This document shows positions 44,575 to 56,540 of a stretch of DNA of 64,000 nucleotides, in pieces. This DNA comes from Trematomus loennbergii (lineage: Eukaryota > Chordata > Actinopteri > Perciformes > Nototheniidae). The stretch spans positions 890,392 through 954,391 of the forward strand of contig JAAOOA010000186.1 in assembly GCA_012861695.1 (NCBI GenBank), written 5' to 3'. Numbering within the stretch: the first letter of the stretch is position 1; every line of letters starts with the position of its first letter. The position numbers were made by a program, and so were the translations under genes. The notes beneath the pieces are model-generated. The model searched no databases. It was not told the origin of the DNA and worked only from the letters and a program-made list of their open reading frames with translations.

Positions 44575-45153
44575 ATTCCTGTGAACTCACCCTGGACTCA
44601 ACACAGTGCACTGGGTCCTCAAACTGTCTGAGGACAACAGGAAGGTGACACGTGTGAAGGAGAGGCAGCCATATCCTGATCATCCAGAGAGGTTTGAGCG
44701 CAGGGCTCAGCTGATGTGCAGAGAAGCTCTGACTGGTCGCTGTTACTGGGAGGTCGAGTGGAGAGGAATGGTTAATATAGCAGTGACTTACAGAGGAGTC
44801 AGGAGGAAAGGACTCGGAGATGAATGTTTGTTTGGAAAGAATGATCAGTCCTGGAAAACTGTTCTGCTCTGATAGTATAGGTTACATTGCATGCACAATA
44901 AGAGAGAAACACCCACCTCCTCCTCCCCTCCCCCCCTCCTCCTCCCCTCCTCCTCCTCCTCCTCCTCTCCCTCCTCTGATAGAGTAGCAGTGTATCTGGA
45001 TCATGCTGCTGGCTCTCTCTCCTTCTACAGAGTCTCCTCCTCCTCACTGATCCTCCTCCACACCTCAGAGCCACATTCACTGAACCTCTCTACGCTGGGT
45101 TTGCGTTCTGGCCTGACTCCTCAGTGTCTCTGTGTCCTCTGTGTCCTCTGTAG
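44575..45153 (+). pseudogene. NLR B30.2 exon, copy 2, broken
   Basis: Starts after CTCCTCAG as in copy 1. A single A is missing in ACTCAACACAG, which shifts the frame near the start. Later GCTCTGATAG adds stops, and the TCC region (about 44915-44978) is rearranged with C runs. CREALTGRCYWEVEWRGMVN and the 3' half up to the TAG at 45151 are still recognisable. Confidence 0.9.
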
Positions 45154-45336
45154 GAGGAGACCACTTCCTGTCCTGGGTCACATGGTGTTTTAAAGGAGGC
45201 TTCTCATTGGTTACCGTGTGTCTCACTGATTGTGTCTGTAATCAAGTTTTCTTGAAGCAACATATTAAAGCTGATCCTGAAGACTGTAGTGATCGATACG
45301 TTCAATAAGATTTAGAACAAGCAGCGTCTATGAAGT

Positions 45337-46037
45337 CAATCTGTTCCTCCTCCTCTCCTCCTCCTCCTCCTCCTCCTCCTCCTCCTCCTCCTCCTCTCCT
45401 CCTCCTCCTCCTCCTCCTGCTCCTCCTCCTCCTCCTCTCCTCCTCCTCCTCCTCCTCCTCCTCTCCTCCTCCTCCTCTCCTCCTCCCTCCTGCTCCTCCT
45501 CCCCTCTCTCCTCCTCCTCCTCCTCCTCTCCTCCTCTCCTCCTCCTCCTCCTCCTCCTCCTCCTCCTCCTCCTCCTCCTCCTCCTCCTCTCTCCTCCTGC
45601 TCCTCCTCCTCCTCCTCCTCTCCTCCTCTCTCCTCCTCCTCCTCCTCTCCTCCTCCTCTCCTCCTCCTCTCTCCTCTCTCCTCTCCTCCTGCTCCTCCTC
45701 CTGCTCCTCCTCCTGCTCCTCCTCCTCTCCTACTCCTCCTCCTCCTCCTCCTCCTCCTCTTCCTCCTCCTCCTCTCTCCTCCTGCTCCTCCTCCTCTCCT
45801 CCTCCTCCTCTCCTCCTCCTGCTCCTCCTCCTCTCCTCCTCCTCTCCCTCCTCCTCCTCCTCTCCTCCTGCTCTCCCCTCTCCTCCTCCTGCTCCTCTCC
45901 TCCTCCTCCTCCCTCCTCCTGCTCCTCTCCTCCTGCTCCTCTCCTCCTCCTCCTCCTCCTCTCTTCCTCTCCTCCTCCTCTTCCTCCTCCTCTCCTCTCC
46001 TCCTGCTCCTCTCCTCCTGCTCCTCCTCCTCTCCTAC

Positions 46038-46068
<31 letters not shown>

Positions 46069-47293
46069 CTCCTGCTCCTCCTCCTCTCCTCCTCCTGCTC
46101 CTCCTCCTCCTCCTCTCTCCTCTCCTCCTGCTCCTCCTCCTCTCCTCCTCCTGCTCCTGCTCCTGCTCCTCCTCTCTCCTCCTCTTCCTCCTCCTCTCCT
46201 CCTCTCCTCCTGCTCCTCCTCCTCTCCTCCTCCTGCTCCTCTCCTCCTCCTCCTCCTGCTCCTCTCCTCCTCCTCTCCTCCTGCTCCTCTCCTCCTCCTC
46301 CTCCTCTCTTCCTCTCCTCCTCTCTCCTCCTCCTCCTCCTCTCCTCCTCTCCTCCTGCTCCTCTCCTCCTGCTCCTCCTCCTCCCTACTCCTCCTCCTCC
46401 TACTCCTCTTCCTCCTCCTCCTCTCCTCCTGCTCCTCCTCCTCTCCTCCTCCTCTCCTCCTCCTCTTCCTCCTCCTCCTCCTCCTCCTCCTCTCCTCCTG
46501 CTCCTCCTCCTCTCCTCTGCTCCTCTCCTCCTCTCTCTTCTCTCCTCCTCCTGCTCCTCTCCTCCTCCTCTCCTCCTCTCCTGCTCCTCTCCTCCTGCTT
46601 TCCTCTCTCTTCCTCTCCTCTCCTGCTCCTCTCCTCCTCCTCTCCTCCTCCTCTCTTCCTCTCCTCTCCTGCTCCTCTCCTCCTCCTCCTCCTCCTCATC
46701 TCTCCTCTCCTCCTGCTCCTCCTCCTCTCCTCCTCCTTCTCCTCTCCTCCTCCTGCTCCTCTCTCTCCTCTCCTCCTGCTCCTCTCCTACTCCTCCTCCT
46801 CCCCTCTTCATCTCCTCCTCTCCTCCTCCTCTCTCCTCCTGCTCCTCCTCCTCTCCTCCTCCTCCTCTTCCTCTCCTCCTCCTCTCCTCCTGTCCTCCTC
46901 CTCTCTCCTCCTCCTCTCCTTCTCCTCTCCTCCTGCTCCTCTCCTCCTCCTCCTCCTCTTCCTCTCCTCCTCCTGCTCCTCTCCTCTCCTCTTCCTCTCC
47001 TCCTCCTCTCCTCCTCTCTCTTCCTCTCCCCTCCTGCTCCCTCCTCTCTCCTCTCTCCTCCTCTCCTCCTCCTGCTCCTCTCCTCCTCCTCTCGTCCTCC
47101 TCTCTTCCTCTCCTCCTCCTGCTCCTCTCCTCCTCCTCCTCCTCCTCCCCTCTCCTCCTCCTCATCTCTCCTCTCCTCCTGCTCCTCCTCCTCTCCTCCT
47201 CCTGCTCCTCTCCTCCTCCTCCTCTCCTCCTCCCCTCTCCTCCTGCTCCTCTCCTCCTCCTCTCTCCTCCTCCTGCTCCTCTCCTCCTCCTCT
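45337..47293. repeat. (TCC)n homopyrimidine tract, 2 kb
   Basis: Almost two kilobases of C/T only, with TGCTCC interruptions at irregular spacing. Long ORFs on both strands, up to 669 codons of Ser/Pro/Leu or Arg/Glu/Gly, are translation of the repeat and not genes. Confidence 0.97.
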
Positions 47294-47493
47294 CTATCTT
47301 GCAGCATCAAATAATTATGACATTGACTTCAAAATGTAGCTTTTCACTTTTCGACCATATATAGCAATTGTTCATGTTGCTCTAATAAATGCAGTTTTAC
47401 TGGTGACTTCACAAATACAAATGCATCCTGTTTTTGAGAATCATTGATCTATTCCATAAAGAAAAAACACCCCACAAGCAATGGCATTACGTG
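47294..47493. other. Flank kept only in copy 2
   Basis: Contains CTAATAAATGCAG and ordinary AT-rich DNA between the TCC tract and the shared sequence. In copy 1 the tract joins the shared sequence directly, so this piece was lost there. Confidence 0.7.
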
Positions 47494-47625
47494 AACAAAC
47501 ATTTAAAGAGTTAACATTCTGATAATGAATGAATATTGGTATTTGGTATTTATGATAAGGGTGTTAAGGATCTTAGCATTTCACTTAAATACATTTTTCG
47601 GGGGCTGACTTTTTTTCTCTAAGGA

Positions 47626-48695
47626 CATCAGAGCAGTGGCACAGCCCCACCTAGTGTCAGCAGAAAGTATTACACATAATGATTACAAAAAATGCAAAGA
47701 GATGCAAAAAAAGAAATACAAAAATATATAAAATATATTTTAAGGTCATGTTTAATCATCTGATTCGTCTGTACATTGCTGTTTTAGTCTGTGTTCTCTA
47801 ATTAGTGTCTACAGTGCCGTTTTGACCCATGGGACAAAACCTGACCATGCCCCACCCACTCACTGTCAAAGTGAACGGTGACTGTAAAAACTACACTGCG
47901 CATGCTCAGAGTATTTTTCAATGTAATGTGTGTGGCAAAAAAAGACCAAAGGGGCACAGAGCTGCCATCCCCACCATACGTCATCTCACATCATTCAGAG
48001 CTGATTGGCTGTAAGTACGTGTACCGCGAAAAGTGTGCTGTGTGAAGAGGAGACGAGAGAGCTGCAGTGACGCGTCCTAAAACCAGGAAGTAAGCTGCAA
48101 AAAAGCAATGAGGTTTCTACATACTGTAGGATTTTAGAAAATAGCTCGAAATAAGATCTGTGGGAAACGTACCTGTTAGATAAATGCACGTTTTGTTCAG
48201 CCGGATAATATCCACATGTCTACCCTACTTTTATAAAAATTTTTATCATAAATCTATCGATTAGATTTATGATAGACTTTGAAACTACAAGTAGATAAGG
48301 AGGACTTTTACAAAAAAGTTATAGAAATGTTTGTCCAGAAGGATAGGCAAATGGTCTTCATCTTCAAGTCAAGGTAAGACCGCAATTTGTTTGAAAATGG
48401 GATCTTACTAAGAGAGAACAATTCAATATTTAAATGATAAAATTACATATTTTGGGTATCCTTTTGTTGAACTGTCTGTTTAAAATTAATCGAAGCATCA
48501 GACAAAAAAAGCTTTTGAAAATAATATTATATTTTGGTTTAGGTCAAAATATAATATTTGTAAACCTTAAGAGTCAGTGCCAGTGCCTCACCAGCCATGA
48601 ACCTCACTGCACGTCACTGCAGAAGCTTATATATAGACATCTAAGTTTTTGTGCCCCACCACTTTTGTACTTATAAAAACGCCACTGCATCAGAG
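47626..48695. mobile_element. 1.05-kb hAT element, second insertion, inverted
   Basis: 47634-48687 is the reverse complement of the 5808-6871 family. It is flanked by CATCAGAG at 47626-47633 and 48688-48695. The matching position in copy 1 (20577-20584) is empty, so it inserted after the duplication or was never in copy 1. Confidence 0.93.
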
Positions 48696-50001
48696 CAACT
48701 TTTATAAGGTCTAAAACGAACGGTCTGTCAAAATATCCAGTCAGTACCAACAATGCCACCCCAATATAAAATCATCTATAATTTGACCTAAGGTCCACAT
48801 GTGCAACTAAATAAACAAGCACCATTTGCTGAAGAAAGACTGATATTTGTTCAACAGCTCAGAGAAGTAGTAGTTCATTTGTCAATAGCCAAACCTAGGT
48901 ATGAAAAGTTTTTGAACACTATATAAGTGCATTTCAGCGGTATTAACAATAGGTACTCAGCAGCCCAAGATTTCAAAAGGTCAAATGATGTGTTTAGTCT
49001 CTTTAAAATGTGACGGTACATAGATTTGGTCTAAACTTTACAATAATATATTACTTTAAGCTTTTGGAGTAGGTTGCCCTCTTTCATACTGGCTCTATGC
49101 GTAAAAATGTAGAATTTTTTTTGAAAGAATTGCAATGATATAGGGTTGAAATAAGGAGTAATAGCATATAGAAAGCTTATATTCTTGCAATGCTATAATG
49201 CATTTTTCAAAACTATAGACCTTTAAAAAGTCACTATGAGACATGGTCCATCTACATTGGCACAACCAACCCAATTTTTTTAACACAGTATTTATTGTGA
49301 AATACATGCCTTGTACATGCCATAGTGTTGGATTATTTATCCGACTAAGATATTTTAATTAGGTAGAAAATAGTGATATTACAGTGTAAAAGTCCTGCAT
49401 TTGTGGCACCCCTGGGATGTGTGACCACATTAATTAATTATTATTATTATTTAGAGTTAGAACATGCATTTCTTTTGTACATCTGTTATTTTCATTTCAC
49501 TAACGGGGTCGATAGATGCAGTAGTAGTGAGGCGGAACGTTTGTGTTCGATTCAATGGTTCCGGGGGACCGATTAAAGCGACGGACGTTCCCGGGGTTTC
49601 CTTCCTCAGAAGTAATCTGGAAGGAAACTGAACACAACGTGTCCTCATTACTTCTGTTTCACTGCACCATACAGGTTGGTAAACTGAGCATAAATCACAA
49701 TGAATCCCCCATAAGGTTTGCGAAGATAATATGTAACGGCCCACTAACAGTTAAAGACTTTGTAGCGCTGTTTACATGTGTAAAACCATTAAATAGTGTG
49801 TGTATTAGCCTAGCTTCCCCGGTACGGCGCCATTTTGGGGACAACGTGATCTGACGCAGTAAGGATACAAGTTTGTCAGTATATCTGAAGGCTCCGAGCA
49901 CTGAGTATTTACATGCATGTATAGTGATTGTGAGTTGTAATAAATATGTACTTTGTAAGGGTTATAAGTTAGTTACTGTTGGTAAAACAGTAAGGTTGTT
50001 T

Positions 50002-50448
50002 CAGGGTTCCTACGGTCATTAAAAAACCTGGAAAATTCAAAATGCTAATTCCAGGCCCTGGAAAACGATATTTTCCCAAAGTTTTGGAAAAGTCATGGAA
50101 ATGTAACCAAAGTTGCATCAAATATAATTTATATTTGAGCTAATAGCCAAAATAGTAATACTATAATGATAATAAATACTGTATCGTATAGTAATGAAAC
50201 ATAAAATGGCATTTAACTGACGAGGTGTTTTGGGTGAGAGATTTTAGTTGCTTTAGCGTGTAGAAGCTAGTAAGCCTATTGGATTTGTTTTAGATAGGCA
50301 CAACATGTTTCATATGCAGACCTTATTTTCCTGTTCCATGTTCAAATAAACCATTTTCAGTGGTACCGCATGGAAAATTAGGTAAAGGTCATGGAGAAGT
50401 CATTGAAAAGTCATGGAAAATCATTGGTGAAAAAGTGTATGAACCCTG
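50002..50448. mobile_element. 447-bp hAT-like non-autonomous element
   Basis: Begins CAGGGTTCCTACGG and ends GTATGAACCCTG. The interior repeats GGAAAAGTCATGGAAA-like words. I could not settle an exact 8-bp target duplication. Confidence 0.6.
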
Positions 50449-50662
50449 TTTGTTACACTTAAATATGTTTCAGTAATGCATTTTAGTGACCTGCCATTAA
50501 TGGCAGAAGGTAAATAGTCAACATGACAGGTTAGAGGGGTCATGAAATACTACTTTTAAGTGAAAGTAAAAAGAAGAGTAGTATTAAATACAGGTTAATA
50601 CTGTATACAAATGTATTTAAGGTACGCAGATTTTATTGAATGTGAAATTCAATTCGACATAG

Positions 50663-51765
50663 TGTTGAGTAGAACACTTTTCTGGTGGCTGAATAGCCCC
50701 CCCTCTCCGCGCCGTTTGTTGAATGAGGCTGAAATCTCTATTAAAATAAGAAAGGAATTGAAAACACCGGAATCAAAAGTTATAACAATTTCTGAGTTTA
50801 CTGGTAGGAAATAGAACAATTATACAAGTTATACAGAGTACTCTGGACTTCAGGCTCGTGATGCGGTTTTACAGGTAGACAGACCAGCTTTCAGAAAAGA
50901 GAAGTATGGACTCCAGGTTTATGATGCGGTTTACCGTCTTCTAGCACCAGCTTTCAACAAACCAGAAGCATTTTACACTCAAAAACATCAGTATTTCTAT
51001 CTATCTTTGTCGCGGAGATGGGTCATCTCTTCCTTCCCATTTTTCTCCCAAGCGAATCAGAGAGCCCCTGGGGAGGAGCTGTTTAGACTGCTAACCTCCC
51101 CCAAGTGTCCTGATTGGCTGGATTCGCTTCTGGCCGGGTTCAATCAGAGGTCTGCCCAGAGAGTGAGATCCCAAGCCACACTAGGTCAAAAGTCAATGTT
51201 TATCTTTACCTTATCTTACTCTACATTCCTTTCCCAGGGGATATTTTCACCTAACCTCCCTCCTTCCGACATTTAAACTCTTCTCCACTTATTTTACGAT
51301 GTCTTTAACGACTTAGAACCAGCATCTGGCTCTTAGTGGTGATAAGGATCAATGTTGGTGTATGAAACACAGAATCTCTAAGTCAGTGAATTTAAAAGTG
51401 AGAATAACATTCTTTTTCTAAGTGATTATCAAAAACCGTTTGTGATTACATAAAACAGTTCAAACAATATATGTTCACTAAAATGCAATTCAAAATAATA
51501 CATGTTTACTTCAATACAGTGTAGAATCATATCTTTTTACTTCAATCCCCTTTTGATCTCACCTCACGAGATCAACATATAGCATTTGAAACATTCCTAC
51601 TGACATCATTTATACTGTGTCCCAATATTCATATAAATCCATCAGAAGCCGGGATGTAGAGCACTTTAAACTGTTAGGAATCAATCCCCAACAATAACTT
51701 CTTATGACAGTATAGGGAGAATAAAATATGTCTAAAAAAGTTCGTCCTTGTCGGCTGAGTCATCA
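50663..51765 (-). repeat. ERV 3' LTR (~1.1 kb)
   Basis: On the plus strand it starts TGTTGAGTAGAACAC. Its minus-strand start is placed at TGATGACTC (51765), just after a purine tract. The first ~690 bp of the plus strand match 61453-62141 almost exactly; the remainder (U3 side) has no partner. Confidence 0.85.
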
Positions 51766-51767
51766 TA

Positions 51768-51781
51768 TTCTTCCCCCCTCC
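51768..51781 (-). promoter_or_regulatory. ERV polypurine tract
   Basis: Minus strand GGAGGGGGGAAGAA, two bases before the proposed LTR start. This is the normal site for plus-strand DNA priming. Confidence 0.65.
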
Positions 51782-51789
51782 GACGCATA

Positions 51790-53255
51790 CGCCAACAAGG
51801 GCATTTGGTACAGAGGGGAAGGGGCAGCTTTTCCCTCAATGGTGGAACTGATGAGTCTAACACACAATGAGGGATCCTATGGAGTCAATGTAAGTAGGGG
51901 AGTTACTGGAAAGGTCAAAGTTGACTTCTGCGCCCCTTTGTTTAAAACGTGTCTTCGCCGTTGGTTAGCTACCTGATCATTCGAGACGTGTTTCGCATTG
52001 AGGGGAATTAACCTGTCACCTAGTAATGTCAAAGGGGCATGGAGGCGGGTCATTGCACAAAGTCCTATTGATGCTTCCGAATTCTGGTATACAACCGTCG
52101 GCCGCCACAATAATAGTAAAGCCCACCCCGGGCCAATGCCCTACCATATTACCTGCTAGAGTACTGTTGCACCAATCAGAGGAAACATTACCCAGATTAA
52201 ATTTAGGGAGGCGCTGGTTAATTTGAAACAAGTGTATCCCCCTCTGCCTTTTCTTGGTGTAAAAGGTCCTGTTTTTGTGCCATTATCAATCGGTGGGAAA
52301 AGGCTGGCTAAGGTTGTACAGTTTGATGGGCTAGCCATTTGGGTAAGTTTTAACATGCAGTTGTAACCCCAGATATCTGAAGGGAAGAGAGGAGCGGGGT
52401 CAGTTATCAAATGGGGACGAGCGGTCGCACAAGCTAAACAATCACCTACCATTTGTTCTGAGCAGTCCCAGCAACCCATTTTAACCATAGATTATCATCA
52501 GTAAAACCCGTGGCCATTTGAATTATGTCTAGTGGTTCAACTTCGCCAACTTCGCTAGTACATTTATCTTCACAGATGATTTTGGAAATATATTGTATCA
52601 CGGCGGTCGTTGGGCGAGTTACTACTACTGGTTTCGGAGTGACAACTATTTTGAAACAGACCTTGGGTGACTTGTTCCTGCGTGTGCTGCCAAAATATAT
52701 AGACCTGCATCGCCGATCTCAACCCTTCTTAGTATAATTGAGACAGGGTTGCATCTACCTATAGCACAGGGAGAGATAGGGTTCCTTCTAATTACTTTCA
52801 TTCTATGTTTTAGTAACTCAACAATCCTTGCTGATTTGAATTTAGGCGTATATCCCCAGTCTTTCGGACCAGAGTTAACTAGTACATAAGACCAGGATTC
52901 GCATCTACATCCTCGGGTTTGAGTAATAGATACATAACTTGCACCTGCGAACCTTTCCGTAAATGTATTGCATACTGTTGGGGTGAGGCAGACATATTTA
53001 GCGAAACCTGAGTATGATTTGTCAGAGTTGGAACATGGGGCGATTGCGCACAAATCTATGTCCACTATTCCGTCGCTACCTTCTTGGAGAGTGAAGATTC
53101 TTTTGGAGACATAAGGCTCGTACTCTAGTCCCCCTTTTGGTCCTTACTATCTCTTCCTCTGGGGCGAGAGTTGGAGAAAGAACATCATTAGTTTCACAGA
53201 TAATGAAAATTATCGTTACCATAATGGTAAGTAGGAGCCCCAGGCCTGCTACCAT
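51790..53255 (-). pseudogene. ERV env, surface part only, frameshifted
   Basis: An ATG at 53255 is followed by a hydrophobic signal-like stretch (MVAGLGLLLTIMV). After a frame break near 53120 the surface subunit continues in pieces (52646-53065, 52156-52488, 52016-52231), rich in Cys and N-x-S/T sites. A basic RRR stretch at about 51955 may mark the old cleavage site. No fusion peptide, heptad region or membrane anchor follows; the sequence ends at the polypurine tract within 200 bp. The gene cannot make a complete envelope. Confidence 0.7.
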
Positions 53256-53456
53256 TCTCCAGTGCCGTACATAATTATGCTGTTAGTTCAAATTCTTCTG
53301 GTATCTTTAAACCGTATACTACCAATGGTCAATGCGATCGTACCTTGGTTTCCTAGAATACAAAACCTGCCCCCTGAGGGAGATTGAGACCCAAATATGC
53401 CAAAACCCTCTTTCTGGAACCTTTAACACATAGTTATGTAGAATAAAAATAAACAA

Positions 53457-53630
53457 ACCCCTTAAGCAAATGGGAATATAAAAATACAAAATCCCTCAAA
53501 CAAATGGGAATATAAAAATACAAAATCCCTCAAACAAATGGGAATATAAGAATAAAATTTAAAGTTCCTCAAAAAATGGATTATTAAACAAAGTTCCTTA
53601 AAAAATGGATTCTTAAACAAAGTTCCACAC
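53457..53630. repeat. 34-bp and 25-bp tandem repeats between pol and env
   Basis: AAACAAATGGGAATATAAAA units occur three times, followed by two AAAGTTCCTNAAAAAATGGA units. They are non-coding. Confidence 0.85.
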
Positions 53631-53648
53631 CGGCTTTCTCAACCTTTT

Positions 53649-54310
53649 TCAGCGGGAAGTGGAGTTCCCTATGCCGTCTTGGTTGCCGTGTCTTTGTCCC
53701 CCCAGCCCGCTGAAGATAGCTTCTGAGCTGCTTTCTAGAGAGATGTGTCCGGATTGTCTCCCCCGGCCCGCTGATGGCGGCTTCCGGGTCGATGCTGGAG
53801 GGATGTCCTGATCCTCCTCCTCCTCCTCCGGCCCGCTGATGGCGGCTTCCGGTTCGACTGCTGGAGAGATGTCCTCCCGATCCTCATCCTCTGGTCCGCT
53901 GATGGTGCCTCCTGGGTCGACTGCCTTGACGAGGGCCAGATCTGTCCTGATGTCGTCTAGTGTCCTCGCAGGTGGTTTCCCGACCGCACACTGGCTCCAG
54001 TGGTACCAGTTGTCTCCCTTCCCATCTAGGCGGACGGCATGGGAGGTCCTTTGGGTCACTCTGTAGGGGCCGGAAAACCTGGGGTTGAGCCACTTAGGCC
54101 TGATGGCCTTCAACCAGACGTAATCTGCTGTGTTGGCTTCGTGTTTTTCGGGTCCCCTCTGGCGTCAGCAACCTGTGTGGAGAAGTCTGATACCAGGCCC
54201 TTAAGTTGCCGGTAATATGGTTTTGAGCTCATTCTTCTACTTCCTTTCCTACGCTCAAGGCTCCTGGGCCCGGGAATTGGTGGCCATGTGTCAGCTCAAA
54301 TGGGGAGAAA
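53649..54310 (-). pseudogene. ERV integrase C-terminus with acidic repeat tail
   Basis: Frames around 54170-54300 contain TGFSPFELTHGHQFPGPGAL, the end of the integrase core. The 54113-53649 frame has MKAIRPKWLNPRFSGPYRV and LDGKGDNWYHWSQC of the C-terminal DNA-binding domain. A tail of two to three acidic, proline-rich units follows (AISGPEEEEEDQDIPPA). Confidence 0.75.
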
Positions 54311-54322
54311 CCTGTCCCTCTG

Positions 54323-54700
54323 TTAATGGAGCTTCTGATTGACATCTACCACAACTAGTAAATACCTGAACCCTCTTACTTTATCAATCATGTCAGTGTA
54401 GTCAATGATGATTTCTTCTCCTGCCATCTTAGGTAAAGGGAACTTTCCCTGGTGTGGTTTTACAGTAGCTCTGATGTTGTGGGTTAAGCAAATTACACAT
54501 TCTTCCAGGTGATTAGCTATCATGTCAGGTAGGTAAGGGTGCCACCAGTGAGTCAGGTGTCTGCTCATCTGAGTTTTACCGCAATGTGTTGGGCCGTGTG
54601 CTTCTTTAAGCATTGATCTTACCCATCCTGGGGGTATCACTGGTCTCCCATCTGGGGAGTACCATATCCCATCTTTGTTGGTAGCTCCTCTGTTAACCAT
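54323..54700 (-). pseudogene. ERV integrase N-terminus, core deleted
   Basis: Zinc-binding HHCC residues are visible in HGPTHCGKTQMSRHLTHWWH and ECVICLTHN. The first catalytic Asp lies in IIIDYTDM. The frame then reads VVVDVNQ and jumps to the end of the core, so the second Asp and the Glu of the DDE triad are missing. Confidence 0.82.
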
Positions 54701-55304
54701 ACTGTCTTATCTTGAGGTGACCCTGCTGCTTGAGCTTCTTTAAGAGTATCATCTGTTACTGCGGGCAGTAAGTCAGCAGATTTTTTAACAAGCATTTGAA
54801 ACCGGGGTGTATACCCTGCTTTGGCTTTAGCTGCTTTGTCTGCTGCATTGTTACCCCAAGTCAAGTAGTTATCTGCCGTGCTGTGACCTTTGCACTTGAG
54901 TAAAGCTAGCTTGTTGGGTAACATTACTGCTTCTGCAAGCCTTTTGATCTCTTTCTCGTGTTTGATGGGGGTATTGGTGGATGTTACAAATCCTGCTCTC
55001 ATCCACTGGCGCATTTCCACATGTATGACACCATGGACATATGCTGAGTCAGTATAGATGTTTACATCTTTTTCTTTTGATAGTTCCAATGCTGCAATGA
55101 CTCCCATTACTCTGCCAACTGTGCTGAGACTTTCCCTGTTACTTTTTCTGCCGCTCTTTCCTCAAAACCTCCCTCAGCTTTTTGACCCACCACTGCGTAG
55201 GCTGCTTGGAGCCCGTTGGTGGGGTGTCTGAAACAACAGCCGTCTGTGAACAGGTTCTCTGCATGTGGCATAGGCTCGTCTCTGAGATCTATTCTTAGCT
55301 TCAC
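54637..55304 (-). pseudogene. ERV RNase H domain
   Basis: Two frames (55107-55304, 54637-55107) give ENLFTDGCCFRHPTNG, VNIYTDSAYVHGV and LKCKGHSTADNYLTWGNNAA. The catalytic acidic residues are visible. A stop or frame break lies near 55107. Confidence 0.82.
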
Positions 55305-56529
55305 ATCCTGGATGACTCTTTCCTCACACCTATGGGGTTCCCGTTAACAATGGTGTCTGCGCTGTTAACTCCCACATGTGTGTAGGTGATGTGTGCTTGT
55401 GTCAGAGTTTTCTCTAACCTGGTCTGTCTTGTGGAAGTCATTGTGAATGCACTTGAGTTCACAAAAGAAACAATACTATGTGTTGTCAGTACTGTCAAAG
55501 GGTGGCTCATCACAATGTGTGAAATCTTGTTTAAGATACGTGCTGTACCTGCTGCATGTCTCGTGCATGGAGGTTCTCTGTTTTCCACTCTGTCCAGTGT
55601 GATACTAATGTACATCAGTATTGTTCTACATCCCCCCTTTTTCTGAAATAGAATACCATTTACTGTGTTTTCACATTCAGAAATATCAAGGAAAAATGGC
55701 AATGCATAGGATGCAGCGGCGAGAGAGGTGACCTGAGACATGGATTGTTTGAGAGAAATGAACGCAGCTTCTGCAGCTTGTGTCCAGTTCAGTGTGGCAG
55801 TGAGATTGCGCATGCCTTTCTCATTGATCAGTGTCCTGAGTTCAGCTGTTCTTGGGTTGTACTCTGGAATGTAGTGTCTGCTGTAGCCTGTGAGACCCAG
55901 AAAAGATAGCATATCTTTGACTGTTTGGGTTTGGGGTGATGCAAAATGTGCTCCTGATGAGCTGCTGACATGCCCGTACCTGCTGGAGAGATTACTCTGC
56001 CCAAAAATGTCACCTCTTTACGGGTGCATTGTAGCTTTTTCTTAGAGACTTTGAACCCTGTTGCGTGGAGGCGAACCAGTATGTTCCTGGTGGCCTCTAA
56101 ACAAGAGGCTGAGGAGGGTGCTGCAATGAGAAGATCATCTACATACTGTATCACTACCACCCCCTCTGGCAATGAAACGCCGTCTAGCTGTTCCCTGAGT
56201 ATTTTGTTAAATATTCCTGGAGACAGACTGAAACCTTGTGGTAGTCTCGTGTACTGCAGTTTTTCCCCGCCCATTGTAAATGAAAAAATAGGTCTCATAT
56301 CCTCTGCTAGAGGTATGCAGAAGAAAGCGTTGGCCAGGTCAATACAGGTGAACCATGTATGTTCAGGTGAGATATTACAGATAGCTGTGTATGGGTTAGG
56401 AACTGGTATCAGAGCTGTAGTCGTGATAGCATTAATGGACCTCAAATCATGGGCCATTCTGTAGTCCCCGCTAGGTTTTGGTACCGGGAGTATTGGAGTA
56501 TTCCACTTGCTTTGTGAGGGTTCCAACAC
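55301..56529 (-). pseudogene. ERV reverse transcriptase
   Basis: The 55828-56529 frame has SKWNTPILPVPKPSGDYRMA, TCIDLANAFFCIPL (first Asp), LPQGFSLSPGIFNKIL and VIQYVDDLLIAA (catalytic YVDD). It shifts to the 55301-55912 frame, with LSFLGLTGYSRHYIPEYNPR and the thumb/connection region, at about 55890. Confidence 0.88.
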
Positions 56530-56540
56530 TCCCGCTTTCT

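Larger units (their letters stand above)
40771..49957 (+). repeat. Segmental duplication, copy 2 (NLR block)
   Basis: Direct duplicate of 2563-23529. It starts with AGGTGGAAGG at about 40778 and ends after TATGTACTTTGTAA at about 49957. It is shorter because the NACHT and first LRR exons are deleted and the LINEs present in copy 1 are absent. Its (TCC)n tract is longer. Confidence 0.9.

Noticed and set aside
45330..47339. 669-codon ORF of Ser/Pro/Leu and a 609-codon minus ORF
   Set aside because: Pure translation of the TCC/GGA repeat; no start context, no complex sequence, and stops only at the repeat edges.
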